64,000 nucleotides of DNA, from positions 17,370,673-17,434,672 of the forward strand of contig CM033115.1 of NCBI GenBank assembly GCA_019321725.1, in the 5' to 3' direction. The first letter of the stretch is position 1, and each line of letters starts with the position of its first letter. The DNA is from Paulownia fortunei (Eukaryota > Streptophyta > Magnoliopsida > Lamiales > Paulowniaceae). This document shows positions 39,087-51,059 of this stretch, in pieces. The position numbers were made by a program, and so were the translations under genes. The notes under the pieces are model-generated. The model did no database searches. It was not told the DNA's origin and saw nothing but the letters and a program-made list of their open reading frames with translations.

Positions 39087-40561
39087 TTAACTAAAATTAT
39101 AGTTTATCTCACCCTTTAGACAGAGTACTTGATTTATGACATTCCCCAGATTCTCATAAGATGAACTCTTGGCAGACTCTTGAGCCAGTTTCTTCCACTC
39201 CATGGCCCTTTTCTTCATCTCTTTGCCCTCATCCCCAACCATCACCTTTCTCACCAGGCTTTTTTCCACTTCTTCCTTCTTCACATCAGTCTCTATCTCC
39301 ACGCCTACGCCCCAACAATTTGTCTGTTGCTCAGCGAAAAAGGGCCAACAGATCACAGGCACACCACTGCATATGCTTTCCAGAGTCGAATTCCATCCAC
39401 TTTGAGTCAAGAATTCTACTACAGAGGGGTGGCTGAGAACTTTTTCTTGAGGGCACCAGTTCGCCAGCAGGGCTATTTCTTTTGTGGATTCAAGAAATTC
39501 AGGTGGGAGAATAGCCATGGCCCCTGCAGAGACAAGATCAGGCCTAATGATCCACAAAAAGGATTGGTTGCTGTTGGCAAGCCCCCAAGAAAATTAAAAC
39601 AGTTGGTCAGGGGTCATGACAGTTATGCTGCCAAAATTAACATAGACTACTGAATTGGGCTCTTTGGAATCGTGCAATTTGAGACACTCTGTGTCCTCTT
39701 TCCATAGACCTGATCCAAGCTCGTCTAAGCCCTTGTCGTCGACCTGTTTCTCGAGCAAGTGCGAGGGAACAACTGTGTAAATTGGAGGCAGAATGGAGGA
39801 AAGTGTGTCTATGGCGCCTTGCTCCAGGTCCTCGAATGTGTCCAACACAATGGCGGAAGCTTTTCCAGCTCTATTGGTTTCATTAAACAGAAATTTGATC
39901 ATGAAGTCATCCAAGCTCGTGGTTGGTTCTTATGAAAGTTGGGAAATCTCTCAAACGAACGCCTTTCATGCCAGGGATTCCATCTTCGACAGTATCCAGA
40001 TATCCATTCGTCAAATAACTCAGATTTGCAAATTCATCGACAAAATGGTAAAAATTGATCAAACACTTGCATGACAAATAGCAGGGATGAAACTTACTGG
40101 AAAAACTGTAATTCACCTTTAATCGGTACATATCCCATTTCGATAAGCTTGGCACAGTGCATGCATGCCAAGCAGCCACAAGCACTCGCGGTCCAGAAAA
40201 CGACTCCAGCGATACCGAGTTCTTCGGCAGCTTCAAGAGTGAAGGTCATGGCCCCATCAGAAACTATGCAGGATATCCTGCGGCATGTTGGACGATGCAG
40301 TGTCGTTTAACCTGGCAAGGAGATTTCTGAATGGAGCCAAGCAAGTGGTGGTGGTAGACTCACACAGGGACAGAATGTGAAAGCCTTGTAGAGAATTGGG
40401 GTGCCTGGATTTGAGGAGGCGTTGGTGGTTGAATTCTGAGTTTACAAAGGTGATGTTAAAGCCTCTGGAATGGAGGAGTTTCAGCATGGGATTTATGTGG
40501 CCCTGGGCAGGAATGGTACGCAAACTGCATGGAGTTTCTTCGATACACTCAAAAAACCCAT
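39087..40561 (-). pseudogene. UGT85-like UDP-glycosyltransferase pseudogene, copy A
   Basis: Family 1 plant UDP-sugar glycosyltransferases move glucose from UDP-glucose to small molecules in the cytosol. The start MGFLSVSKK (ATG at 40,561), [50 protein letters not shown] and the C-terminal PSPG box (about 39,320-39,458) all fit the UGT85 group, including its single intron (donor after 40,117). Lesions seen: a 1-bp loss in the VPFPAQGH codons near 40,512-40,520; a frameshift near 40,270 before SCIVSDG; the intron acceptor AG changed to AA at 40,026-40,027; a 4-bp duplication near 39,925-39,932; and an in-frame TAA at 39,594-39,596. In the PSPG box, HCGWNS reads QSGWNS, and about eight residues after TNC are missing. 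Copy B shows that several of these sites were once intact. Cannot encode an active enzyme. Confidence 0.85.
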
Positions 40562-40635
40562 TTGGTTTTCGATGTTTGAGTGATAATTAAGAACTGGGAA
40601 TGTTAGAAATTGAGATGCAGTAGCAGCTGGTTGAA

Positions 40636-40636
40636 T

Positions 40637-40676
<40 letters not shown>
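40636..40676. repeat. (AT)n(GT)n microsatellite upstream of UGT copy A
   Basis: The compound dinucleotide tract lies about 75 bp upstream of the pseudogene ATG, where a TATA box would be expected. Copy B keeps only an (AT)n tract at the same place (45,546-45,567). Confidence 0.8.
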
Positions 40677-42832
40677 GGCCTGGAAAGTCTTCAAAGATTC
40701 TGCTAAGTTTTGCTGTGAAAATGGGAATTTAAAGACCATGGAAGAGGAAGCCGGAAAAATGTCCGGTTTGGCTTAAGTGGTTCTTATTTGCCTTTTTAAT
40801 TTATTGTAGTAATAAAATCAGAATCTCAATGAACAAATGTGTGAATTGAACGGTCATGTACCAAACATGAACCCAAAGCACTCAAATCTTTAATTGTACC
40901 TTACATTTTGAATGAGGAAATCATCAAACAAACCTTTCTTTTGTTGCCTAATGCGAAAGCCAATACTTTTGAGTTGGAGAGGATAATTGGCTCACCAATG
41001 TCCACAAAATATTATGTATTTTAGGAAATGAATTAGTGGTAAAGTGGATTATGAGCAGAAAATTGACCATCATATATGCATTGTCACTATTGGTCGTTCA
41101 CTGAACTCATTAGCGTATTAGTGTATGTATATATCAGTATTTTCCTAATTGGGGCAGTGACAAATCGATTTTTTGTTAATTGTGGTTTAATTAGTTCAAT
41201 TGATCCGACAGTTCAATCACATTCGAGACCGATTTTATAAAAATTGATTATATTTTTTTATTATATTATATAAAATGATAATGCAATAAATTAGTTATTA
41301 TGATAAGAAAAAATAAATAATTTAAAAATACATTTAACAAAGTTAAATTCAAATAAATACATATATGTAATCAAATACCAAATTTATAAAATAAAATAAA
41401 AAATTATTTTGACCAAATTTTGACATGATTTGACCGAAATTTTTTTTTTACCCTTAATTGAACCGAATAACTACCCATTCGTAATTAGATCGATTGAAAT
41501 GATCGATTCGATTCTATTTTAAAAATATTTATGCATACTATCACTAATATCAAGCTTTTGTTTCTATCATGCTCTCCATAATGAATTATGGGAAAGAGGG
41601 TTTGCAATTTTAGTGCCGTATTTTATGAGATTTTCTAGAAATAATTCCAATTTTAAAGAAAATCACACATTTTTTGTCACAAATTTCTCTTGATGTTAGA
41701 AAATTAATGGAACCATGAATGAAGATAGGGCATGATTGCGTTTTTCTATGTGAATCAATAAATCTACTCGCTCAGTGGCCCTGTATTCCCCAGACAAGGA
41801 CCAAATAATTATGTAATTTTTCTAAATCAACATCAATTTAGAGATACAAATTCCATCGTGGGTATTAGTCTACTAAGTAATTTTTTTATTAGTATTTGAT
41901 GCTTTAATATAATTGTTTGTATTAATGAATTTGAAATTTGAATGTAATGAATTATATCCTAAAAAAATAAATAAGTAGTAAATTGACAAGCAAAAATATC
42001 AAGAAAATTCAAGTTTAGTTTTATTGCAATCGTGTATAAAATCGTATTTGTACTTTTCTTGTCATTGATTATAACTTTAAACGTGAATCAATCACTTGAG
42101 CAGTATAATCCATTGTCCTCTACAAATTGATGACTAGAATTTCCCCATAAAATGAACCAAATAATTATGTAATTTTTCTTAATCCACGTCAGTTAATTTC
42201 CAACTGCCTATGACAAACAACCTCGAAGTCAGTGTCTTTAGGCATTTATATAATTGTCTTGACACTAAGTTATTCAGGTCTTGTTAGTTTTAAATTATAT
42301 TTTGGATTAAATCGGCAAAATTAATTTTATCACTTTTTTAATCTGTTTTATTGTTTGTTCAAATAATGAACAATCAATCAATGAAAAAAATAATTATCTC
42401 TCAACTTGATTAATTGAATAATCAACGCAGTTAAGTAGAAATTTTTCATCAAATCCGTAATTTCACGACAATAACATTTAACAAATGGAAAATTGTGGTG
42501 GATTTCAAAATTTTGATTTATATCTTCCACATTTAAATTTTCAAAACCTGTATAAGGAATCCTTGAATAATTTGTGATGTTAGTCCTTTTTCTATTTCTT
42601 GTTGAAAATTAGTTATATTATCTCCAGGCGTAATTAATCATTTAGTTGACATCATTGCTCAATTAATTTAATTATTTTATGGATAAAATTCCAAATAGAT
42701 AATAGTTTTTAAAATAATTCAAGAAAATAAAAAATTTAAGAAATTTATCTTATATATCCCAAAATAATAAATGAATCAATGAATTCACTATTACTCTTTT
42801 CCCCTATATGGATTTTTAAAACCTATAACAAA
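40677..42832. other. Non-coding spacer of unit A
   Basis: No ORF with a domain. It is collinear with 45,570-46,390 plus 51,560-53,460 in unit B and includes one copy of the dispersed ATCGATT-rich repeat (about 41,150-41,530). It provides the pre-insertion version of the site where the CACTA element sits in unit B (AAAGCCAATAC at about 40,958-40,968). Confidence 0.65.
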
Positions 42833-43770
42833 TCAAACTAAAGTGGAACATTTGGAAGTGGAAGGATCGAATATCGCGGGAGCAAGTATTTGCGGCCATT
42901 CGCACCATGCGCATTGTAGCTAGCACCGCTGGTGGGGTCCACCAACAAGTCCCCAGCATAACCAGGGTACGCCCTTTAGCATACACCCCAGGGCAAGCCG
43001 ATGCAGCTTCCAATGGGGCCTCAGATGGGCCTTGGTAAAACCCATTTCCAAATGGGTTCGTCGCAGTTCCAGCCAAAAGCCCACTTAAACTCATGACTAT
43101 ACCGTCCAGGCCCAAATCGTTGTTGGGCGCAACCAGTGGTGGGCTCTGTGGCCGTAAATGGGCTGGTGGAATGGCCAGGCGCAGTACCCGGGGCACTGAG
43201 TCTCCGAGTTGCCAACCAGATGTAGGCAAACTTGTAGTTCTTCCCCTTCACGAGGGCATTCTTGGAACGTGGGTCCCGCACCGGTTGACGCAGAAGCCGT
43301 CGACGGCGACATCCGACGCCGTTAGAACGACGTTGACGGCGTTCTTTTGGTCGCCCTTTGAGGCCAATTGGACGATTTGTTTCTCGGACAGAGATTTCCC
43401 GAGGGAGTAGCTCTCGTCGAGGAGTTGTTTGCCCAAATATAGGGAGAGCGATGATGTTTTTTTGGTGTTGGCTAGTGGTAGTATTTCTCGACAGTCTTCC
43501 ACCACGTTGCAACGGATGGTTGGTTTGCAGCAGGCGGCGAAGCTGAGAGGGAGGTGATGAAATCGGCGACGATGGCCCTCTGGGACGGCTTGAATCTGCC
43601 GTACATATGAGATTGACGGCGATTCGGCCGTGGAGAAGGGCGCCATTGTGATAGCGAAGGAGTTGGTCTTGTGGGTCTTCGAGCTGAGTGGTGAGCATTC
43701 TTGAAGCAAAACAGACGTTCAAGAGAGAAAACAGAGCCAAGAATTTTACAATGAAGCTAGGAGAAGCCAT
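42833..43770 (-). pseudogene. EXORDIUM-like (PHI-1 family) gene, copy A, frameshifted
   Basis: Phosphate-induced-1/EXORDIUM proteins are secreted cell-wall proteins tied to brassinosteroid and sugar control of growth; the genes are usually intronless and about 310-320 codons. Here the ATG at 43,770 opens a signal peptide ([19 protein letters not shown]). Family blocks then follow in alternating frames: [106 protein letters not shown]. The end is SKCSTLV plus stop at 42,833-42,835. Several 1-bp gains or losses break the frame (for example near 43,600, 43,490, 43,265, 43,140 and 42,972). The total span of 938 bp is close to the expected length, so the changes are small. It could be a true pseudogene or a correct gene with consensus errors. 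Confidence 0.8.
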
Positions 43771-43861
43771 TTTTGAAGTAAGAAAGGAAGAAGATGAGCT
43801 AAGTATTGCTGCTATAGCTGACTGTGATTGGGTGGTGAGGAAAACATTGGAGGAGAAGGCA

Positions 43862-43921
43862 ATTTATATATGTGCTAGCTGATGATACTCCTTTGGGTGG
43901 GGGTGGGGTGTAGGGTGGGGG
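43862..43921 (-). promoter_or_regulatory. Core promoter of EXORDIUM-like copy A with adjacent G-run cluster
   Basis: Reverse-strand TATATAAATT at 43,862-43,871 lies about 95 bp upstream of the ATG. Immediately further upstream (43,895-43,921) the plus strand has GGGTGGGGG, TGGGG, AGGG and TGGGGG runs, a potential G-quadruplex. All three copies share this arrangement. Confidence 0.55.
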
Positions 43922-44846
43922 TACCTGCAGAGAAAGAGAGAGTTGCTTAACCATCAGTCAAAAGCTCAAACGCGGTTTTTGTTATTATTAGTAGGGAGAA
44001 ACAAAAAGCATTACAGCTATGATGCATCGACCATTACAGCTTGCATACAACATGTTTGGTACTTTCTCTGCAAGTTATCATCGAATGTGGAGCGCTTTAT
44101 CAGCTCATTCCATACTATTTATTTGGGTAATTAAATTTTTTGTAATATAAAATGTTACATTAGATTTGGTGTTATATTGGGTGTCTTGAAATATATTTTT
44201 GTAGAAAAGTACTGTGGGACTGAAATTGAAGAGTGTGGCACAATATAATATGTTTGTATTAATTAGTAAAAATATTGATATAATGTAATTTTTTGAAAAT
44301 TGCATTTAAATGAGCAATTTTGACAATTATTTTTTTTATTGTAGTCTTTTTATATAAGATTTTGTTTGATTGATGATTTCAAATTAATTTTTTTATATTA
44401 ATATTATATTAAGATAATTATGAATATAATATATGTATATTAAGATAATGATTGAAAGATATAAATATATATTATTTATTTTTGTAATAATTGAGACATA
44501 TGTAAATATTTATATTTAAATTGATGTAATGATTTAAAGATATACAAGATTAGATAATGATTTTTAAAAATAAAAAAAAATTATTTTGAGATATTTTGAG
44601 AGAATAAAAATATCATTCAACAAATTAAGCTCGTAAAACACTAATATTAATAGTGGTAATAACGATATAGGGATCTCAAATTATTATTTTAAACAAATAC
44701 TTAGTTTTGAAAATAAAAATAATACTAGTTTAACAAAATAAATTTTATTTTGATACATTCTATAAATACAAATAATATTCCTTTTATCCCAAATTTATCA
44801 CTATTATTTTATTTTAAACATCCCAAAATAAAATTATATTTTTCGA
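43922..44846. other. Upstream flank of EXORDIUM-like copy A
   Basis: Non-coding and AT-rich, collinear with 55,726-56,633 in unit B. It ends at the duplication junction. Confidence 0.65.
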
Positions 44847-45469
44847 TCTCTATTGGTTTCATTAAACATAAATTTGATCATGAAGTCATCCAAGCTCGTG
44901 GTTCTTATGAAACTTGGAAATCTCTCAAACGAATGCCTTTCATGCCAGGGATTCCATCTACGACAGTATCCAGATATCCATTCGTCAAGTAACTCAGATC
45001 TGCAAATTTATCCACAAAATGGTAGCATCAGCCATGACCAAACACTTGCATGACAAAGAGCAGGGATGAAACTTACTGGAAAAACTGTAAGTTACCTTTA
45101 ATACATCCCATTTCGATAAGCTTGGCACACTGAATGCATGCCAAGAAGCCACAAGCACTCGCAGTCAGAAAACAACTCCAGGGATACGGAGTTCTTCGGC
45201 AGCTTCAAGAGTGAAGGTCATGGCCCCGTCAGAAACCAAGCAAGTGGTGGTGGTAGACTCACACGGGGACAGAATGTGAAAGCCTTGTAGAGAATTGGGG
45301 TGCCTGGATTTGAGGAGGCGTTTGTGGTTGAATTCTGAGTTTACAAAGGTGATGTCAAAGCCTCTGGAATGGAGGAGTTTAGCTAGTTTCAGCATGGATT
45401 TATGTGGCCCTGGGCAGGGAATGGTACGCAAACTGCATGGGGTTTCTCTGATACACCCAAAAAACCCAT
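44847..45469 (-). pseudogene. UGT85-like UDP-glycosyltransferase pseudogene, copy B (3'-truncated)
   Basis: The ATG at 45,469 and MGFLGVSEKPHAVC begin a copy closely matching copy A, but it is cut off at about 44,847 after FMFNETNR by the duplication junction, so the whole C-terminal half with the PSPG box is missing. Its lesions differ from those of copy A: a 1-bp loss in the INPMLKL codons (about 45,393-45,402), an internal deletion of about 25 codons joining STTTTCL to VSDGAM, a small deletion at the end of exon 1 and a 1-bp loss in the RDFPSF codons. It keeps features copy A lost: VPFPAQGH in frame, the LKLAKLLHS length and an AG acceptor (TTTGCAG, near 45,001-45,002). Confidence 0.85.
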
Positions 45470-46389
45470 TTGGTTTTCGATGTGTTTGGGTGATAATTAA
45501 GAACTGGGAATGTTAGAAATTTAGATGCAGTAGCAGCTGGTTGGGATATATATATATATATATATATAGGCCTGGAAAGTCTTCAAAGATATCACTAAGT
45601 TTTGCTGTGAAATGGAAATTTAAAGACCATCCAGGAGGAAGCTGGAAAAATGTCTGCTTTGATTGATCTGCCCATTGACATTCCTAGTTACATGAAAAAA
45701 TATATAACATAAAATTGTAATAAAAAATTTAAATTAAAATCGCTCACCCGCTGACAATCAAGCTGAAAAAATCTCACGCTATGTGTGGTTTCATTTTGAA
45801 AAAAGCATTTTCATCTCCGGGAAATAAAAAATGTGTTTGTTAATGTATTTTAATAATGATAATTTTATTCCCTGAAACTGAAAACATCCTAAAAACGAAT
45901 TTTTTTTTTTCCGAAGATCTTTCTCTCATCCTTATCTATTCTTTAATTATTACCTCAATTCAAATTAATATATATATATCAAATCACTACAAAAATAAAT
46001 AAATATAAAATATATTTATGTATAAAATTGTTATCTTTGTATTGTTATTTCCTAACTTATCCAAACACGTTTTTAATTCTCCGAAATTCCCCAATCTAAC
46101 TCCCATATCACATAAGCATTTGGTTTGCCATAGCTATTCGTAGTGGAAATGGTGTCCACACTTATATATGTTCATATGAGTTTACATGGACAAAGTATAC
46201 TGCTACAAGGAAAAACAATAGTGTATTGTTACAAAAGAGTGGTAATAAAATCGAAATCTCAATGAACCACATGTGAAATGAGCGGTTATGTACCAAACAT
46301 TAAGTGAAAGCACTCAAATCTTTAATATATATCTTACATTTGAATGAGGAAATCATCAAATGAACCTTTCTTGTTGCCTAATAAGAAAG
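45470..46389. other. Spacer of unit B left of the CACTA element
   Basis: Non-coding. It matches the unit A spacer at both ends (for example ATGAGGAAATCATCAAA...ACCTTTCTT just before the insertion) but also carries about 400 bp of AT-rich DNA (45,660-46,230) that I could not find in unit A. Confidence 0.55.
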
Positions 46390-46392
46390 GCA
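46390..46392 (+). repeat. Target-site duplication (GCA), left
   Basis: GCA directly precedes the CACTA element and recurs at 51,558-51,560 directly after it; 3-bp duplications are typical of CACTA elements. Confidence 0.75.
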
Positions 46393-46426
46393 CGCTACAA
46401 GAAAAGATAATAACAATAAATAAAAT

Positions 46427-46940
46427 TTTAGCGACAAATAAATTATCATTGCTAATATGATCAAAATGTTAGCGACGACATGAACTACATTGTCACTAAC
46501 ATTAATTTATATTTATTCTATTTTTCACAAATCACGTGGTTGATATTTTCGCTAACATTATATGCTAACGGCGATTTTGTGGAAGTATCGTCGCTAACAT
46601 AAAAATATATAAATTTATATTATTTTTTCCTATTTTAGCGATGAGGTTTGTAATTTCCGTAGCTAGCGTTAAAAAAAATATTTTTGTAGCATTTTGACGA
46701 CGACTTGAAATTTTTGTCGTTAAGTGTCATATAATTTATTTTTTAACAAATATGTAGGGATGACTTTCGACAAATTCGTTGCTAATAATTATTTTTGCGA
46801 TGATGTCCCTAAATCTCGTCGCTAAGTGTTATTTTTTTTTAATGTTTAAAAATATATTAGCGATAAATTTGGAAGTATTCGTTGCTAATATGTATGTTAG
46901 CGACGATGTGTCTTTGATTCGTCGCTAACATATCGGGTTT
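46427..46940. repeat. Left subterminal repeat array of the CACTA element
   Basis: Degenerate TTAGCGAC(G/A)A and TCGTCGCTAA words recur in both orientations about every 30-60 bp. In En/Spm such words bind the element's TNPA-type protein; here that role is inference. Confidence 0.8.
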
Positions 46941-46970
46941 TATCTTTCTCATTTCTCATTTCTTCCCCGA

Positions 46971-47299
46971 TTGAAAACACTCATCTCTCTATTCACTCTC
47001 TCTCTCCCTTGCACGCAGCCATTGTCGCGGTCATCTTCCACTGCCTCCGCAACAGCTGCCAACCCGCACACCAGCCGCTTGGTACATCATCGTCCACTAC
47101 CTCCGATACCGCCACTCATTGCTGTTCCACTGCCTCCGCCACCGCCATTGGCCTACGCAGCAGCCTCCTGCCACTGTCATTGCCCCATCACATATATCTC
47201 TTTTTCCATAGCCACCACCACCACTGCGAGCAAACCACCGCCACCACCACCACCGCGAGCAGCTGCCGTCTGGTACATCTCATGAATATGTTAAGATGA
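46971..47299 (+). pseudogene. Proline/alanine-rich first-exon-like ORF of the CACTA element
   Basis: Two overlapping frames run through a CT-rich leader and a (CCACCG)-like, proline/alanine/histidine-rich stretch just inside the subterminal array. Plant CACTA elements often have such GC-rich, low-complexity 5' exons. No domain is seen; an independent cell-wall protein gene is unlikely given the location. Confidence 0.4.
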
Positions 47300-48029
47300 T
47301 TCTTGATTTGAATTAATTATTATTTATAGTTTCTCTGATTTTGATTTTTTTTCAATAATGTGATAAAAGAATAAATGATTATGCATCTCATCTACGAAAA
47401 TTGAATCATGATTTCTAGTTGTATATGTCATTTGTACGTAGTTTATTATTTGTTATTATAATATCAATTTTCAACTCAATTTCAATGTACTTGGATAATG
47501 GTGGGAAAAGATTTGGTACATTTTGCTTGGTCTTTCAAGTTTTTCTATTGAAAATTATATACTAAAATTAACAATAAAGTTAATTTATTACATAAAAAAT
47601 ATGACTTTAATATAAAATCTAAAATATGTCATTTAGAGTTAGTCTAATATAAATTAAGTGCTTTATATATTTTAAGTGAATGTAAAATTTAAGTTTTCAT
47701 ATTTTAACTTCAAACATTTTTCCAAATATATTGAAGAGATCTTAAAATTAAAAAATATATTATATTTTCTTAGTTGAAGGGAGCAAAGTGTTACAAGCAT
47801 ATAGTTGGGGGATAAAGTGACATTCATCCTATATTAAATTATAATTTAAATTAATTATATTTTTATGATAATAAATATTATTATGATAATATACACAGAT
47901 TTAATTATCACTCTTAGTGTTAATAATAATAATATTAATATTGTTATTATCACAACTATTATTAATCTATAAAATAAATTTTAAATAAAAATAAATTAAA
48001 AGAGTGAGATAGAGAGGAAATCGGTCTTG

Positions 48030-48095
48030 TTAATAACTAGTAGTTCAATCGGTCGGACCGATTTAATGAAAATTGATTATATTTTCTCTAGTTTT
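48030..48095 (+). repeat. Fragment of the dispersed ATCGATT/GACCGATTT repeat inside the CACTA element
   Basis: GTTCAATCGGTCGGACCGAT followed by an AAAATTGATTATATTTT-like block matches the start of the copies at about 41,190 and 51,850. Confidence 0.4.
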
Positions 48096-48529
48096 TTTTT
48101 TGCATATGCATTTACAAATCTTAGAACCCATTTGGAATTTAGCAAAAATCCTTGAATGATTTTAAAATTTAATGTTAAATTCTGAATTGTTCAATTTGCA
48201 CAGTTTGAGAATGTGTACTTAATTGTAGTTTTATTAGTATGTTATTTGTCTCATGTACGTGATTAACTATTTTGGTTCGTATATCCTTTGTTCTTCGAGT
48301 ACACTGTAATATGTGTACTTGAAGAACTATAGGGAGATGCTGCCGAAATTTTTACGTGCATGAAACAAAGTGATCATACTTATAAAACCACAAATAAGTG
48401 CATGTTCTTGAATGAGATATGGCCCTTATCAAAGAGTAGAAGAAGAAATGGGAGCAATGCATGTCATTAACGAACATGAATGCTTTAAAATCAATTATTT
48501 AATTACTATCATCAATAGGTCGTATAATT

Positions 48530-50225
48530 ATGGATCGAAATTGGATAATGAATCAGAATTGAGTGGCTCCAAAATACGTAAATGGTTTTAAAAATTTTTT
48601 TGGACGTATCAGAGAATTATTATGTCAACCTTTGGGTTATCGAAGATTCATTGTCCTTGTCGAAAGTGTGGAAATTTATATCAATTTAATTTGTATTACG
48701 TTCGAGGGACACCTTATAGATGGGGATTTCTAAGTTATACAAAGTGTGGACTTTTCATGAAAAAGTTACTGCATCAATTGTTGATATGCATTCCTGTTAA
48801 TGAAGTTGAACATGTTAGTGACGATGAAGAATATGACATTTTCTTTGACATGTTAAATGACTTAATGGATGCTGAAGTTGTTTTGGTAGTGGTGGGTTCA
48901 ACGGGGGGATAACAACGAGAACATACCTGCAGGGGAGTTAGGAGGAAATTATATGTCAATGTTTAAAGAAGCACAATGAGAGTTATATTTAGGTTGTACT
49001 AATTTTTCTGCCTTTACTTTCTTGTTAAATTAATGCACATGAAGGTGTTGAATGGGTTGGAGCAATAAGTCGTTTGATATGTTGCTTCAATTATTGGAAG
49101 AAGCATTTTCGAAACTGAATGTAATTCTTAGCTCACATAACGAAGCTAAAAAAATGCCAAGAGAGTTAAGGTTGGGATATGAATCTATACATACTTGTAA
49201 AAATAATTGTATTTTATTTTAAAAATGACCACGAGGGCAAGGATACATGTCCGGTGTGTCAGGAGCCCCAGTTATAAGGTTAATGAGGCCAACAAGAAGA
49301 AAATCTCTCAAAGGTGCTTTGTTAATTTTCCATTTGAAGCCAAGACTCAAGATGTTGTTTTTGTCAAAACATACGACGAAAAGATATGAGATGGCATAAA
49401 GAAACAAGGGTTGAAACAGATAGGATATTGAGATACCTAACTGATGCTAAATCTTAGGAGGGTTTGACAAATTACATGAAACTTTTGCAGATGATCCTAG
49501 AAATATTCGTTTGAGGTAGCAATTGATGGTTTTAATTCATTTGGAAACATGTCAAATACTTACAGTATGTGGCCAGTTTTACTCGTACCGTACAATTTGC
49601 CCCATGAAAAATGACAAAACCATCGTATATGATTATGTTTGTGAATGAAGCGTTAATTTTCACATCTTTGTATATGAGTCAAATTGAAAACAAGATTTAC
49701 TAGATCGGAACGTAACAAAGATTTAGTCAATCTATTTCATGCACCTTAAGTGTTTTCAATCAACAAGTAAGAGTGATGGGTACCAACGAAATCATAAATT
49801 GACATCTACTTTACGTAAGAAAGCACACTGGTATGTTCTCAAATTGCAAATAAGTCGACCGATATAGAAAGCAAGTTTTTTAAATTAGTTTCTATTTTTT
49901 TTCCTCGTAATTTTGATTACATGTTATAATACTTGTATATATATTGTGCAGTGAACATTTACAAATTCTTTTGGCCAGATTTCATTCAAAACAATATTCT
50001 ACAATGTCATGAGGTGGAGTTTTCCACAGTGGTTTAGGGACAAATGATTAGGGTAAGAATTTTGAGAAAGATTTTGAGGCAACAAATGAGCTATACTCTA
50101 TAGCATTGAGACTGATGTTGAAGTTAGACTATATGATGCTTATATTATTAATGGTGTTCGGTACTATATAATTTCTCATGATACTCGTCAGACTACTGAA
50201 AATAGTGGGGTCAGTGTACCTATCA
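48530..50225 (+). pseudogene. TNP2-type CACTA transposase remnant (Transposase_21)
   Basis: Translated in shifting frames, the stretch retains the family order. It starts MDRNWIMNQ (transposase-associated domain, 48,530), then NEVEHVSDDE and DMLNDLMDAE near 48,790-48,880, then FSAFTFLLKLMH-, KVLNGWSNKSFDMLLQLLEE- and LGYESIHTCKNN-like blocks at 49,000-49,215. Next come IDGFNSFGNMSNTYSMWPVL and VPYNLP at about 49,520-49,605, HLQILLARFHS near 49,960 and DAYIINGVRYYII...TENSGVSVP near 50,135-50,220. Many stops and frameshifts and a missing middle make it non-functional. Recognised from knowledge of plant TNP2 proteins, not from a search. Confidence 0.85.
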
Positions 50226-50437
50226 TCCGATGATGGGGAAAAATGGATCTAGCATAAAAGATCGATCACCGTCTTTAATGAAAATACACTATAGCTTAAC
50301 GAAAGGGTGGATATGAGAGAGAGTTGAGAGTGCATATGTAAGTATTGAATACATTTAGTTGTTTTAGTTTTATGTAATATTTTGAAACTATATATTTAAC
50401 TTTTTAACATTATTTATTGATTTTAGGATGAGATGTT

Positions 50438-50776
50438 GTGATTTCGAGAGGAGTACTGACAGACACAGACTCAAAACTGATGCAGATACCGGGAATGACG
50501 CTCACCATCTGCATGACATACAGATTGCAGAATAGAGTATGTGTCATCATCGATACACGTTTAGGTTACATACATGGGCTTGGAAATTGGCATAAACCTC
50601 TCACTTCTACTTCTTCTGATGCATCATCGTCCACAACGATCGATGCACAACTTAAAAAAACAGCTGGAGTACACACAAAATGTTGTAAGAGCACCATGAA
50701 TGAATTACAAGCGATAAAAGTCAACCATTATGTGATGATACAAGCTTTTGAGAGGATAGGTCGAGATCTACTATAG
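50438..50776 (+). pseudogene. Remnant of the second CACTA protein (plant transposase, Ptta/En/Spm type)
   Basis: The 112-codon ORF contains DTRLGYIHGLGNWHKPL, resembling the LG(x)IxGLGYGPKP motif seen near the end of Ptta/En/Spm plant transposases, then a Ser/Thr-rich stretch and a C-terminal helical segment before the stop. It lies downstream of the TNP2 remnant, as in other CACTA elements with this gene order. The N-terminal part is absent or decayed. Confidence 0.55.
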
Positions 50777-51059
50777 TATTATCTAGTAGCCCCCATCCTC
50801 CTCAACTCTGCCACCTCCACAGTTATAGTGTAGTTTAAGTAGATAATATTGTATTTTATTATATTTTGTTAAATGTGTATATTAAATATTTTATTGTATA
50901 TATGTTTAATATATCGTTTTATTGAGTATAATTTGTTGAATTTAAATGGTTGTGGTTGTGATCATTGTGATTGAGGTTGTGACTATTATGGATTGAAAAA
51001 ATAAGTTGCAAAAATACGGGAAAATAATTGAAATAATAAAAAAATATTTAAAAAAAATA

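Larger units (their letters stand above)
39873..44846. repeat. Tandem segmental duplication, unit A
   Basis: This unit runs from inside UGT copy A through the flank, EXORDIUM-like copy A and its upstream DNA to a junction at about 44,846. The same order and near-identical flanks recur in unit B. The 44,846 junction is marked by AATTATATTTTTC followed directly by UGT sequence (TCTATTGGTTTCATTAAAC). At the matching point of unit B (about 56,633), AATTATATTTTTC continues into unrelated A-rich sequence. Confidence 0.8.

Noticed and set aside
39161..39653. Overlapping plus-strand ORFs of up to 157 codons
   Set aside because: They are antisense shadows of the UGT pseudogene, whose minus-strand frame carries all family motifs.
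42816..43770. Several long ORFs on both strands (up to 249 codons) in the EXORDIUM-like region
   Set aside because: They arise from GC-rich frame shadows and frameshifts; only the local frames carrying PHI-1 family blocks are meaningful.
46391..46405. Element start at 46,391 (CACGCTACAAG) rather than 46,393
   Set aside because: Starting at 46,393 gives matching GCA duplications on both sides and a better TIR match; starting at 46,391 gives AGG/GCA, no duplication.
47009..47299. Histidine/alanine/proline-rich ORF as a possible independent protein gene
   Set aside because: It lies inside the CACTA element directly after the subterminal array, overlaps another low-complexity frame and has no domain.
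48622..48912. 96-codon ORF as a stand-alone gene
   Set aside because: Its content (CPCRKCGN, NEVEHVSDDE, DMLNDLMDAE) is the N-terminal part of a decayed TNP2 transposase.
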